Shown: positions 36,559 through 46,952 of the stretch, piece by piece
Numbering within the stretch: position 1 is the first letter of the stretch
Layout: every line of letters begins with the position of its first letter
Assembly: GCA_009778785.1 (NCBI GenBank)
Contig: WRFN01000002.1
Coordinates: forward strand, 239,063-303,062
From: Betaproteobacteria bacterium
Lineage (GTDB): Bacteria; Pseudomonadota; Gammaproteobacteria; Burkholderiales; Casimicrobiaceae
DNA: 64,000 bases
Direction of reading: 5' to 3'
Made by a program: the position numbers and the translations under genes
The notes under the pieces: model-generated
The model's database searches: none
Told to the model about the DNA's origin: nothing
The model's input: only the letters and a program-made list of their open reading frames with translations

Positions 36559-39045
36559 GTGCCGTTCGCGTCTCTCTTGGCGGCGCCGCTGATCGCCGCA
36601 CTCGCCGCTTTTGTTGTCGGCGCCACGCTGCTGCAAACCCGCGCCGCGCTGCCGGAGTCACCGTGGGCGGGTTTGGCGTTGGCCTTATTGCTGCTCGGCA
36701 TCAGCGCCTTCGCGCTGTTTCGCCTTCGCCGTTCCTCCGACAAAATCCAACCGAAAACACTGCTCGTTTTCGGCGTGCTCTTGATCGCCGCCGCTTTTTG
36801 CGGTTACGACTACGCCGCGCTGCGCGCCCAATACCGACTCGCCGACGCGCTGCCGACTGAATGGGAAGGGCGCGACATCGTTCTCAACGGCGTGATCGAC
36901 GATCTCCCCGATACCAACGATCGCGGCACGCGCTTCTCGTTCACCGTCGAAAACGTGTTGACGCCGGAAGCGCACATCCCCTCACGCATCGCGTTGACTT
37001 GGTACGCCCGCGATTTCAACAGCGATGAAGAAACCACGCTTCCCGCGCTGCACGCCGGCGAGCGCTGGCAACTGAAAGTGCGCTTGAAACGTCCGGTTGC
37101 CAGCATCAACCCCGGCGGCTTCGATTATGAAGCGTGGTTGTTACAGCACAACATTCGCGCCATCGGTTATGTGCGTTCCGATGTTGGCAATCGCGCTGAT
37201 GTTGATGCAACCGCTGAACCCGTCAACATCCGCCTCGCCGCTTTCGCCGGCCAACCGCTCGATTACCTTCAACGCATGCGCGAAAACATCCGCACCCGCG
37301 TTCAACAAGCGCTGCCTGACAAACCTTACGTCGGCGTGATGGTCGCGCTCATCATCGGCGAGCAACGCGCCATTCCCGAAGCGCAGTGGCAAGTGTTCAA
37401 CCGCACCAACATCACCCACCTCGTCTGCATCTCTGGGTTGCACGTCACCGTTTTCTCGACGCTCCTGGGCGGCCTGCTCTTTCAGTTGTTTCGTCGCTTG
37501 CCGCGATTGACCTCGCGTTGCCCGGCAATCAAGCTGGCGGTGCTCGCCGGCTTTTTCGCTTCGGCGTTTTACGTGGCGTTGGCAGGCGCGGGGATTCCCG
37601 CACAACGCACTCTCATCATGCTGGCCGTTCTTGCCTTCGCGCTATGGACACAACGCATCAGCCAACCGCTGCACACCTGGCTGTGGTCATTGTTCGTCGT
37701 CGTGCTATGGGATCCGTGGGCGCCGCTCGCCGCCGGTTTCTGGTTGTCGTTCGGCGCAGTCGGCTGGTTGATGTACGCCGCTTCCGGTCATCTCTCCGGC
37801 AATAACATCGACGCCCGTTGGCGCGCGCGCTGGAAGCGTTACCTCGCGCTCGGCTTTCGCACCCAATGTATCGTCACGCTGGGATTGATGCCGCTGCTGC
37901 TGGCGATCTTTCAACAATTTCCGCTGGTCTCGTTGCCCGCCAATTTTCTGTCGATCCCGTGGATCACGTTGCTGGTCACGCCCATCGCGCTGATCGGCGC
38001 CACCCCCGGCTTCTCGTGGTTGTTGCCGCTCGCGCACTTTTTATTTGAAATTTTGATGACCGCGCTGAGTTGGATGTCGCACCTGCCGATTGCCGTGTGG
38101 CAACAACACGGCGCGCCAATCTGGACCATCATCGCCGCCGTCTTCGGTATTCTCTGGATGCTGATGCCGCGCGGCGTGCCCGGCCGCGCCCTCGGCGTTT
38201 TGTGGTGTTTGCCGATGTTTTTGATCGTGCCGCTCGCGCCCGCCGCCGGAAATTTTGAAGCGACCGTGCTCGATGTCGGGCAGGGCTTATCGGTCTTCGT
38301 GCGCACGAGCCAACACACGCTGCTCTACGACACCGGCCCCAGCTACTTCGACGACGCCAGCGCCGGCAGCCGCATCGTCTCGCCCTTTCTGCAATTCGGC
38401 GCCATTAACACCATTGACACGCTGGTCGTCAGTCACGACGACGACGATCACAACGGCGGCACGCGCGACGTGCTCGCCACCTTGCCCGTCCGACAGTTTT
38501 ACACCTCGGCGCCCGTCGAAGCGGCAGAAAACGAAAAGGCCGTCAACAACAAAACGCCTCTCCCCGCCCCCGTCGATTGTGTCGATGGTTTTGAGTGGAC
38601 ATGGGACGGCGTTCGTTTTCGTTTCCTGTCGCCGTCAGAAAACACCTCCTTACGCAGCGCCAACGACCGCTCGTGCGTGCTGAAAATCGAATCATCGCAT
38701 GGCAGCTTGCTGTTGACCGGCGACATCGGCAAGCGCGCCGAGAATGCGTTGATCGAACGCCACGCCGCCGATATAAAAAGCGACATCCTCGTCGTGCCGC
38801 ATCACGGCAGTCGGCTTTCATCAACGCTGCCCTTCGTTACCGACGTTGCGCCATCGCACATCGTCTATTCCGTCGGCTACCGCAACCGCTTCGGCTTTCC
38901 GAAAGAAGAAACCATCGCCCGCTATGAAACCGTCCACGCCAACCAATGGCGCACCGACCGCGGCGGCGCCGTTCACTTCACGGTTGACGATCGAGGAATC
39001 ACTGCCGAGACTTATCGGCAAAACCATCCGAGATATTGGCGGTAA
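36559..39045 (+). CDS. comEC: ComEC/Rec2 DNA uptake channel
   Basis: An 828-residue membrane protein. The N-terminal membrane helices and an OB-type domain precede the Competence domain, with HLVCISGLHVTVFS and AGAGIPAQRTLIML. The C-terminal metallo-beta-lactamase-like domain starts VLDVGQGLSVFV and contains HDDDDHNGG and PHHGSRLSS. ComEC moves single-stranded DNA through the inner membrane during transformation. The start is uncertain: GTG at 36559 gives family-like length, TTG at 36517 extends it. Intact, so natural competence is possible. Confidence 0.93.
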   Translation: MPFASLLAAPLIAALAAFVVGATLLQTRAALPESPWAGLALALLLLGISAFALFRLRRSSDKIQPKTLLVFGVLLIAAAFCGYDYAALRAQYRLADALPTEWEGRDIVLNGVIDDLPDTNDRGTRFSFTVENVLTPEAHIPSRIALTWYARDFNSDEETTLPALHAGERWQLKVRLKRPVASINPGGFDYEAWLLQHNIRAIGYVRSDVGNRADVDATAEPVNIRLAAFAGQPLDYLQRMRENIRTRVQQALPDKPYVGVMVALIIGEQRAIPEAQWQVFNRTNITHLVCISGLHVTVFSTLLGGLLFQLFRRLPRLTSRCPAIKLAVLAGFFASAFYVALAGAGIPAQRTLIMLAVLAFALWTQRISQPLHTWLWSLFVVVLWDPWAPLAAGFWLSFGAVGWLMYAASGHLSGNNIDARWRARWKRYLALGFRTQCIVTLGLMPLLLAIFQQFPLVSLPANFLSIPWITLLVTPIALIGATPGFSWLLPLAHFLFEILMTALSWMSHLPIAVWQQHGAPIWTIIAAVFGILWMLMPRGVPGRALGVLWCLPMFLIVPLAPAAGNFEATVLDVGQGLSVFVRTSQHTLLYDTGPSYFDDASAGSRIVSPFLQFGAINTIDTLVVSHDDDDHNGGTRDVLATLPVRQFYTSAPVEAAENEKAVNNKTPLPAPVDCVDGFEWTWDGVRFRFLSPSENTSLRSANDRSCVLKIESSHGSLLLTGDIGKRAENALIERHAADIKSDILVVPHHGSRLSSTLPFVTDVAPSHIVYSVGYRNRFGFPKEETIARYETVHANQWRTDRGGAVHFTVDDRGITAETYRQNHPRYWR

Positions 39046-39111
39046 AAAACGGAAAGCTTTTTTTGAAAGAGGGCTTTGAATGTGCCCGCGCCCGCATCTT
39101 CAATATATCGT

Positions 39112-39163
39112 TCGTAGGGTGAGCAAAGGGGCACGGCTCAGTCCTCGCCTCCCCACCCTACGA
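39112..39163. repeat. Inverted repeat TCGTAGGGTG...CACCCTACGA
   Basis: A perfect 10-bp inverted repeat (39112-39121 with 39154-39163) separated by 32 bases, between the convergent comEC and alaS 3-prime ends. It resembles the hairpin at 20498 and could act as a terminator for either gene. Confidence 0.65.
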
Positions 39164-39181
39164 TTGTTGTCCTGCGCGGAA

Positions 39182-41806
39182 TCACAACTTCGCTTCAACC
39201 CACCCCCGCACCGACTGCAATGCCGCTGCCAATTTATCGGGCTGGGTGCCGCCCGCCTGCGCCATGTCGGGGCGACCACCACCTTTGCCGCCGACTTGTT
39301 GCGCGACGAAATTCACCAGTTCGCCCGCTTTGATCTTGGCGGTCAGATCGGGGGTCACACCCGCGATCAACTGCACTTTGCCGTCGTTCACTGTTGCCAG
39401 TACCGCCACGCCCGAGCCGAGTTTCGCGCGCACTTTGTCGAGCGCGTCGCGCAGCGCGGCACTGTCCACGTTGTCCAGACCAGCGACGACGGCTTTGATG
39501 CCTTTGATGTTGACCGTTTGCGCGTCAATCAAATGATCGACTTGCATCGACGCCATTCGCGTTTTCAGTCGCGCCAGTTCTTTCTCGGCGTTTTTCATTT
39601 GTTCGTTCAGATGCGCGACGCGCACGTCCAGTTCGCCGGGTGATACTTTCAATTCTCCGGCGGCGCGTTGCAAAATCTGTTCGCGGTCGTTGAGGTAACC
39701 AAGCATGCCTTCGCCGGTGATCGCTTCGATGCGGCGAATGCCCGCCGCGACACCGCTTTCGGCAACGATCTTGAACAGGCCGATGCTGCCGGTGCGTTCG
39801 ACGTGGGTGCCGCCGCACAATTCGCACGACGAGCCGATGTTGAGCACGCGCACTTTGTCGCCGTACTTCTCGCCGAAGAGCGCCATCGCGCCCGCTTTCA
39901 GCGCATCGTCGAACGGCATCACTCGCGTTTGCGTCGCCGCGTTCGCCAGAATTTCTTCGTTAACTTTCGCTTCCACTTGCGCGATTTCTTCGGAGGTGAC
40001 CGGCGAGAAGTGCGAGAAGTCGAAGCGCGTGCGCTCGGGGTCAACTCGCGAGCCTTTTTGTTGCACATGCGTGCCCAGCACTTCGCGCAGCGCTTTGTGC
40101 ATCAAGTGCGTGGCCGAGTGGTTGCGCATGATGCGCGAGCGCGCAGCGCGATCCACGTTCGCCTGAATCGTATCGCCGACGTTCAGCGCGCCTTTCATCA
40201 CTTCGCCGATGTGGCCGAACACTTCGGGCTGAATTTTTTGCGTGTCGCGCACTGAAAACATCACCGCGCCGCTGCCAAGTTGACCAATATCGCCCACCTG
40301 CCCGCCCGATTCGGCGTAAAACGGCGTGCGATCGAGCACCACCACGCCGCATTCGCCTTCTTTAAGCGACGGCACGCTGACGCTATCGTTGTACAGCGCC
40401 ACGATTTTCGCCGCGTTTTCCAGTCGCTCGTAACCTTCAAACGTGGTTTTCGATCCCTGATAAGGCAACGGCTCGTCGGCCTTGAATTGGCTCGCCATCC
40501 GCGCCCGTTTGCGCTGCGTCTGCATCGCTTGATCGAAACCGGCTTCATCGACCGTTATGCCGCGCTCGCGGCAAACGTCCTGCGTCAGATCGAGCGGAAA
40601 GCCGAAGGTGTCGTACAGCGTGAACGCCACTTCGCCGTCAAGCGTGGCGCCGCCGCTGTCCTGCATGCGCTTCAACGCTTCATCCAGCAGCTTCATGCCG
40701 TTTTCGATGGTTTCGCCGAAGCGCTGTTCTTCGGTTTGCAGCACTTGCGCCACTCGCGTTTGCTCACGCACCAATTCAGGGTAAGCGTCGCCCATCGTTT
40801 TCGCCAGCGCTTCGACGAGGGTGTAGAAAAACGGTTTCCGCTGTCCCAGTTCATAGCCGTGCCGAAGCGCGCGACGAATGATGCGACGCAACACGTAGCC
40901 GCGCCCTTCGCTGACGGGGATCACACCGTCAACGATCAAAAACGCACAAGCGCGAATGTGATCGGCGATCACGCGCAGCGACGGCGATGTTTTGTCCTTG
41001 CATCCCGTCGCTTTGGCCGCCGCCGCAATCAGCGATTGAAACAAATCAATCTCGTAGTTGGAATGAACATGTTGCAGCACCGCCGCCAAACGCTCCAGCC
41101 CCATGCCGGTATCGACGCACGGTTTGGGCAACGGCGTCAACACGCCTTGCGCGTCGCGGCTGAACTGCATGAACACCAGATTCCAGATTTCGACATAACG
41201 GTCGCCTTCGGCGTCGGGCGATCCCGGCGGGCCGCCGGCAATGGCAGAACCGTGGTCGTAGAAAATTTCCGAGCACGGGCCGCAGGGGCCGATATCGGCC
41301 ATCTGCCAGAAATTGTCACTGGCGTATTTGGCGCCCTTGTTGTCGCCGATGCGAATGAGGCGTTCTTTCGGAATCTTGATTTCGTTCGCCCAGATATCGT
41401 AGGCTTCGTCGTCGTCGATATAAACCGTCGCCCACAATTTTTCCGGCGGCAGCTTATAAACCTTGGTCAGCAATTCCCACGCGAAGATGATCGCGTCGCG
41501 CTTGAAATAATCGCCGAAACTGAAATTGCCGAGCATCTCGAAGAAGGTGTGATGGCGCGCCGTATAACCGACGTTTTCCAGATCGTTGTGTTTGCCGCCG
41601 GCGCGCACGCAGCGCTGCGAAGTGACCGCGCGTTGATAAGGGCGCTTGTCGATGCCCAAAAACACATCTTTGAATTGCACCATACCAGAGTTGGTGAACA
41701 GCAGCGTCGGATCGTTGCCCGGCACCAGCGAGAAACTGGGCACGGCGGCGTGACCGTGGGCAACAAAATAGTCGATGAATTGGCGGCGGATTTCGGAGAC
41801 GTTCAT
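39182..41806 (-). CDS. alaS: Alanine-tRNA ligase
   Basis: An 874-residue class II aminoacyl-tRNA synthetase. Catalytic-domain blocks are [25 protein letters not shown] and [18 protein letters not shown]. The editing domain has [11 protein letters not shown] and the zinc motif [15 protein letters not shown], and a C-terminal Gly-rich DHHA1 domain ([15 protein letters not shown]) follows. Start MNVSEIR. It charges the tRNA-Ala found 6 kb away. It is convergent with comEC. Confidence 0.98.
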   Translation of the reverse strand: MNVSEIRRQFIDYFVAHGHAAVPSFSLVPGNDPTLLFTNSGMVQFKDVFLGIDKRPYQRAVTSQRCVRAGGKHNDLENVGYTARHHTFFEMLGNFSFGDYFKRDAIIFAWELLTKVYKLPPEKLWATVYIDDDEAYDIWANEIKIPKERLIRIGDNKGAKYASDNFWQMADIGPCGPCSEIFYDHGSAIAGGPPGSPDAEGDRYVEIWNLVFMQFSRDAQGVLTPLPKPCVDTGMGLERLAAVLQHVHSNYEIDLFQSLIAAAAKATGCKDKTSPSLRVIADHIRACAFLIVDGVIPVSEGRGYVLRRIIRRALRHGYELGQRKPFFYTLVEALAKTMGDAYPELVREQTRVAQVLQTEEQRFGETIENGMKLLDEALKRMQDSGGATLDGEVAFTLYDTFGFPLDLTQDVCRERGITVDEAGFDQAMQTQRKRARMASQFKADEPLPYQGSKTTFEGYERLENAAKIVALYNDSVSVPSLKEGECGVVVLDRTPFYAESGGQVGDIGQLGSGAVMFSVRDTQKIQPEVFGHIGEVMKGALNVGDTIQANVDRAARSRIMRNHSATHLMHKALREVLGTHVQQKGSRVDPERTRFDFSHFSPVTSEEIAQVEAKVNEEILANAATQTRVMPFDDALKAGAMALFGEKYGDKVRVLNIGSSCELCGGTHVERTGSIGLFKIVAESGVAAGIRRIEAITGEGMLGYLNDREQILQRAAGELKVSPGELDVRVAHLNEQMKNAEKELARLKTRMASMQVDHLIDAQTVNIKGIKAVVAGLDNVDSAALRDALDKVRAKLGSGVAVLATVNDGKVQLIAGVTPDLTAKIKAGELVNFVAQQVGGKGGGRPDMAQAGGTQPDKLAAALQSVRGWVEAKL

Positions 41807-41878
41807 GGTTATGCAATCAGTATTGCGCGGCGCGCAAAAGCGCACTATTGTAGCCGTTTGCAGGACGTAATGACAGCA

Positions 41879-42940
41879 TCAGGGATCGACGGCCACCTGC
41901 GCGGCGCCCTCAGCGAGCGCGCCGATCACCGTCGCCGCCGCGAAGCCCGCCTCGTGAAACAAGCGCAACACCTCGCCTGTCGCTTCCGGCGCGCACGAAA
42001 CCAGCAAGCCGCCGCTGGTCTGCGGATCGGTCAGCAACGTCTGCTGCCAGGGCGCGATAGCGGGAGCCAGCCGCACCTCAAGCCCATACGACGCCCAGTT
42101 GCGACCGGACGCGCCAGTGGCCATGCCGTCGCGGGCGAAGGCGGCGGCTTCTTCCATCAGCGGCAGTTGCCCGAATGACAAGCGCGTCCCACACGCCGAC
42201 CCTCGGCAAATCTCCAGCAAATGGCCGAGCAGACCGAAGCCGGTCACGTCAGTCATCGCATGCACGCTGTCGAGTTTCGCCAGCGCCGTGCCGACGCGAT
42301 TGAGTTGGGTCGTGTGCCGGATCATCGTGGCGTATCCCGTTGCGTCGAGTTTGTTATTCTTCAGCGCCGCACTCAGAATGCCGATGCCCAGCGGCTTGCC
42401 GAGAATCAGCGCGTCGCCCGCTTGACCGGCGGCGTTGCGCCGCACCCGATCCGGGTGAACCAACCCCAGCGCCACCAGTCCGTAAATCGGCTCCACGCTG
42501 TCAATCGAATGCCCGCCCGCCAGTGGAATGCCGGCCTCGCGGCAAATGCTGCCGCCGCCTTCGAGAATACGGCCGATGAGCGGCAACGGCAGTTTATCGA
42601 TCGGCATCCCGACAATCGCCAGCGCCAGAATCGGTTGCGCCCCCATCGCATAAACGTCGGACAACGCATTGGTGGCGGCGATGCGTCCGAAGTCATAGGG
42701 GTCGTCCACCACCGGCATGAAAAAATCGGTCGTCGCCACCAGCGCCTGCTGATCGTTCAAGCGATACACGGCGGCATCGTCGCCGGTTTCGGCGCCGACC
42801 ATGAGTTCCGACGGGACCACGCCCGGCAACATCGTCGAAAGCATTTCCGCCAATACGGCGGGCGCTATTTTGCAGCCGCAACCGCCACCGTGTGAAAATT
42901 GCGTCAATCGAACCGTTTCTTCTGCCTTTATGCTACTCAT
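41879..42940 (-). CDS. selD: Selenophosphate synthetase
   Basis: A 353-residue enzyme that makes selenophosphate from selenide and ATP. The N-terminal catalytic loop is GGGCGCK (Cys rather than selenocysteine), then ETGDDAAVY, LSDVYAMGAQP and HAMTDVTGFGLLGHL, and C-terminal DPQTSGGLLVS. Its product feeds MnmH, encoded about 5 kb further, and possibly selenoproteins (selA/selB not in the window). It is divergent from modE, with only about 84 bases between start codons. Confidence 0.96.
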   Translation of the reverse strand: MSSIKAEETVRLTQFSHGGGCGCKIAPAVLAEMLSTMLPGVVPSELMVGAETGDDAAVYRLNDQQALVATTDFFMPVVDDPYDFGRIAATNALSDVYAMGAQPILALAIVGMPIDKLPLPLIGRILEGGGSICREAGIPLAGGHSIDSVEPIYGLVALGLVHPDRVRRNAAGQAGDALILGKPLGIGILSAALKNNKLDATGYATMIRHTTQLNRVGTALAKLDSVHAMTDVTGFGLLGHLLEICRGSACGTRLSFGQLPLMEEAAAFARDGMATGASGRNWASYGLEVRLAPAIAPWQQTLLTDPQTSGGLLVSCAPEATGEVLRLFHEAGFAAATVIGALAEGAAQVAVDP

Positions 42941-43024
42941 TATGCTACTCTTTTATTTTGCCTTACAAGCACAAGATTATCACGTCTGCCGCTCTCCGAC
43001 CAACCCTTTGCCGAACGAAAAAAC

Positions 43025-43828
43025 GTGACCAATTCCATCGACAAGCCTCCTAAACTCGAAGTCCACGGACGTTTCTGGGTCGAGCGCGGCCCGCATGCTT
43101 TTCTGGGGCGCGGGCGCGTCGATCTGCTCGAAAAAATCAACGCCAGCCATTCGATTGCCGAAGCCGCGCGCCAACTCGGCATGAGCTACAAAACCGCTTG
43201 GGACATGATCAACGCGATGAACAATCTCGCCGATCAACCGCTGGTCGTACGCGCCAAGGGCGGCAGACAAGGCGGCGGCACGGTGCTGACCGAGTACGGA
43301 CAACATGTGGTTGCCAATTACCGCGCGATGGAACAGGAATACGAAACGATGCTGGCGGCGCTCGAACGGCGTTATCCTCATTTCGGCCAGTTGCAAGCGC
43401 TCGACCGTCGCTTACAGTTGCGCACCAGCGCCCGCAACCAACTCGCTGCCGTCGTTCGCGAATTGCACGAACACGGCCAGCGTATCATTGCCGATCTCGA
43501 TCTCGGCGGAGGAATGATTCTGCAAGCGCAACTGACGCGCGCCAGCGTCGAAGCGCTCGATTTGCGGGCGGGGCGTCACGCCGTCGCGCTCATCAAAGCA
43601 CCGATGATCGCACTGAGCGCGGCGCCGGTTGACGGCAAACAAACGCTGCGCGGCACGGTGACTCATATCGAAACCGACGACGAAGGCAACGCCGAAATCA
43701 CGCTGGCGCTGCCGAGCAACCACCACCTGATCGTCGCGCTCGATCACACTGCTGCGCGTTTTCCTCTCGACGCCGAAGTATTTGCGCTTATCGATCCGAG
43801 ACAAGTGATCGTTGCTGTTACCGATTGA
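43025..43828 (+). CDS. modE: Molybdate-dependent regulator ModE
   Basis: A 267-residue protein. The N-terminal LysR-type winged helix (about 20-100, DLLEKINASHSIAEAARQLGMSYKTAWDMINAMN) precedes two molybdate-binding MOP domains (about 125-265: RTSARNQLAAVV...; KAPMIAL). Mo-bound ModE represses molybdate uptake. The GTG start (VTNSID) is chosen because the longer frame overlaps the selD start. The target is likely the modA promoter about 3 kb away, where two operator-like repeats are visible. Confidence 0.92.
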   Translation: MTNSIDKPPKLEVHGRFWVERGPHAFLGRGRVDLLEKINASHSIAEAARQLGMSYKTAWDMINAMNNLADQPLVVRAKGGRQGGGTVLTEYGQHVVANYRAMEQEYETMLAALERRYPHFGQLQALDRRLQLRTSARNQLAAVVRELHEHGQRIIADLDLGGGMILQAQLTRASVEALDLRAGRHAVALIKAPMIALSAAPVDGKQTLRGTVTHIETDDEGNAEITLALPSNHHLIVALDHTAARFPLDAEVFALIDPRQVIVAVTD

Positions 43829-43872
43829 CTTCACTCTTTCATAAGTGATAGGTGGAAGGACTGGATTCCCTG

Positions 43873-44095
43873 TCATTCCCGCGGAGTCAATCACCGCGCA
43901 GACGGGGAACGAAGGCGCAGGCAAAACACAGCCTCCTCTTGCCGTCATTCACGCGAAGGCGGAAATCCAGTCCCTCGTTCCCTCATTCACGCGGAGCCAA
44001 TCACCGCGCAGACGGGGAACGAAAGCGCAGGAGAAACACAGCCCCCTCCTCTTGCCGTCATTCCCGCGAAGGCAGGAATCCAGTCCCTCGTACCC
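43873..44095. repeat. Tandem 110-113 bp repeat between modE and modC
   Basis: Two copies, 43873-43982 and 43983-44095, begin TCATTCMCGCGGAGYCAATC and share about 95 of 110 positions by eye, with a third start (TCATTTTT). Each contains a TCATTCCCGCGAAGG-like core with a GGAATCCAG end, a dispersed palindromic repeat common in betaproteobacteria. This and flanking sequence (43829-44145) have no gene. Confidence 0.8.
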
Positions 44096-44145
44096 TCATT
44101 TTTCTTTTCTCCTTGTGAAAGCGTCACCGTATCGACCGTCAAAAC

Positions 44146-45216
44146 TCAGCGAAGAATCGCCACAGACTTTATCTGCGCAAAAACGCCGAGTCCGGGTGTG
44201 ATGTTCAACGCTTGCCGTGACCGCTCGGTGATGCGCGTCAGCAACAAGTTTTTCCCGCCCGCGAGTTGCAGTTGCACGAGCACCTGGCCGGGGGTATCGG
44301 CATCGGCGATGGCAACCACGGTGGCGGGTAACGTATTCAAGATACTGATGTCAGTGTGCGCGCTCAACGCGAGGCTGACATCGCTGGCGTGAATGCGGCA
44401 ACGCAAGCGACTGCCGAGCGCGGGCGTGTTTCCGGCGATGTAGAGTTTGCCGCCGGGAAATTCCAATCTGGTGAGGCCGTCCTCCTCGTGCGCGGCCACC
44501 GTCGTTTCCAGCACCGCGCCGGTTTCTCCGGCAAAGACAGCGCTCAAGTCGGCTCTTTCCAGCGCCTCCGTGAGCGAACTGTTGGCGATGACACGCCCGT
44601 CTTCGATGAGGACGAGATGATCGGCGAGGCGTGCAACTTCATCCAGCGAATGGCTGACGTAAATCACAGGAATGGAAAGTTCATCGCGCAGCCTTTCGAG
44701 GTAAGGCAAAATTTCCAGCTTGCGCTTCATGTCGAGTGCGGAGAGTGGCTCGTCCATCAATAACAAACGGGGACGGGTGAGCAGCGCGCGTGCGATGGCG
44801 ACGCGCTGCCGCTCGCCGCCGGATAGACTGTCGGGCGCGCGTTCGAGAAGAGAGCGAATGCCCAGCAAATCGAGCATAGCGTCGAACCCCTCGCCATGGT
44901 TATTGCCCGCTCGTTTCATTCCGTAGCGAAGATTTTTCAAGACCGTTAAGTGCGGAAAAAGGCTCGCTTCCTGAAACACCAGCCCCAGCGGGCGCTGGTG
45001 CGTGGGCAAAAAAATGCCGCGACGCTCGTCTTGCCACACTTCGTCCGCGACGGACAGAAAACCTGTCGGCGAGCATTCCAGTCCGGCCATGCAGCGCAGA
45101 ATTGTGGTCTTGCCGGAACCGGACGGACCGAACAACGCCGTGATGCCTTTCTCCGGAATGGAGAGGTCAACGTCCAGCGTGAAACCGGCGTAATCGATAT
45201 GGAAACGCCCTTCCAT
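44146..45216 (-). CDS. modC: Molybdate ABC transporter ATP-binding protein
   Basis: A 356-residue ABC ATPase. Walker A GPSGSGKTT, signature LSGGERQRVAIARAL, Walker B LLLMDEPLSALD and the H-loop YVSHSLDE are present. The C-terminal TOBE/MOP domain (about 290-355) binds molybdate and provides feedback. Start MEGRFHI overlaps the modB stop (TGATG), so the operon is modABC. Upstream extension frames are modB read out of frame. Confidence 0.95.
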   Translation of the reverse strand: MEGRFHIDYAGFTLDVDLSIPEKGITALFGPSGSGKTTILRCMAGLECSPTGFLSVADEVWQDERRGIFLPTHQRPLGLVFQEASLFPHLTVLKNLRYGMKRAGNNHGEGFDAMLDLLGIRSLLERAPDSLSGGERQRVAIARALLTRPRLLLMDEPLSALDMKRKLEILPYLERLRDELSIPVIYVSHSLDEVARLADHLVLIEDGRVIANSSLTEALERADLSAVFAGETGAVLETTVAAHEEDGLTRLEFPGGKLYIAGNTPALGSRLRCRIHASDVSLALSAHTDISILNTLPATVVAIADADTPGQVLVQLQLAGGKNLLLTRITERSRQALNITPGLGVFAQIKSVAILR

Positions 45217-45890
45217 CACCGGCTCCAGTCTGCCCGTTGGCGTCGGCCGTAGAGCAGCATCAACACCACGAAACTGAACAGCACCATGCCGCCAGCCAGC
45301 CAGTGCGCTTGCGTGTAGTTGGCGTTTTCCACGTAGTCGAAAATCTTGACCGACAACACTTGGGTTTTGCCGGGGATGTTGCCGCCGATCATCAGCACGA
45401 CGCCGAACTCGCCGACCGTGTGCGCGAAGCCCAGAATGGCGGCGGTGATGAAACCGGGGCGCGCCAGCGGCAGAGCAACGCTGAAAAAAGCGTCCCACGG
45501 CGAAGCCCGCAAGCTGGCCGCCACTTCCAGCGGGCGTTTGCCGATGGCCTCGAAAGCGTTTTGAATGGGTTGCACCACGAAGGGCAACGAATAGATCACC
45601 GAAGCGATTACCAGTCCGGCAAAAGTGAACGGAAGCCGTTGCAGATTCAGCGCGTCCATCGCCTGCCCGATGAAGCCGTGCGGCCCGAACGCGATCAAAA
45701 GATAAAACCCCAGCACCGTCGGCGGCAGCACCAACGGCAGCGCCACCAGCGCGCCCGCCGGCCCTTTCAAGCGCGAGCGGGTGTTGGCCAGCCACCAGGC
45801 AATGGGCGTTCCGACCAGCAACAAAAGCACCGTCGTCAACGTTGCCAGTTTGCAGGTGAGCCAGATGGCAGTGAGGCTGGCGTTGTCCAT
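45216..45890 (-). CDS. modB: Molybdate ABC transporter permease
   Basis: A 224-residue permease with about five or six membrane helices and the EAA loop [24 protein letters not shown] that contacts Mod[21 protein letters not shown] and [18 protein letters not shown] are ModB blocks. Start MDNASLTAI lies 2 bases after the modA stop. Its stop overlaps modC. Confidence 0.94.
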   Translation of the reverse strand: MDNASLTAIWLTCKLATLTTVLLLLVGTPIAWWLANTRSRLKGPAGALVALPLVLPPTVLGFYLLIAFGPHGFIGQAMDALNLQRLPFTFAGLVIASVIYSLPFVVQPIQNAFEAIGKRPLEVAASLRASPWDAFFSVALPLARPGFITAAILGFAHTVGEFGVVLMIGGNIPGKTQVLSVKIFDYVENANYTQAHWLAGGMVLFSFVVLMLLYGRRQRADWSR

Positions 45891-45892
45891 GA

Positions 45893-46696
<804 letters not shown>

Positions 46697-46717
46697 TTAG
46701 GCCATATCCATAATTTT

Positions 46718-46762
46718 CTATATTCTATCAAACATATCGTCTATATTTTGAAAAACATATCG
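46718..46762 (-). promoter_or_regulatory. Tandem ModE-like operators in front of modA
   Basis: Two 22-base direct repeats, 46718-46739 and 46741-46762, share CTATATT and AAACATATCG with a 23-base period. Each is an imperfect palindrome of the form CGATAT-N10-ATATAG on the modA strand, comparable to known ModE sites (CGTTATAT-type arms). The period of about two helical turns would place two dimers on one face. Confidence 0.55.
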
Positions 46763-46824
46763 CTTTGTGTCGGCTCGAAACAGCTTTTGTGTGTTTTCGG
46801 ATGGTTAGTTGCGTGAATTGAAGA

Positions 46825-46893
46825 GTAGGGGCGCATCCTGCCGCTCGTTTCTCACAAAATTGACCTTTACGAACGGCAGAATGCCGCCCCTGC
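46825..46893. repeat. Inverted repeat GTAGGGGCGC...GCCGCCCCTGC upstream of mnmH
   Basis: An imperfect inverted repeat: GTAGGGGCGCATCCTGCCG (46825-46843) against CGGCAGAATGCCGCCCCTGC (46874-46893). The right part shares CGGCAGAATGCCGCCCC with the repeat at 17569. It lies in the modA/mnmH divergent gap. Confidence 0.6.
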
Positions 46894-46952
46894 GTATCGC
46901 CGCCGTGCAACAATGCGATTTTCCCGATGCTCTTCCGCGAACCCCACCCGCC

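Noticed and set aside
40280..42178. 632-residue plus-strand frame over alaS and selD
   Set aside because: Antisense to two well-supported genes; no family.
43873..44095. Possible CRISPR array
   Set aside because: Only two long units of about 110 bp directly joined; no short repeats with unique spacers and no cas genes.
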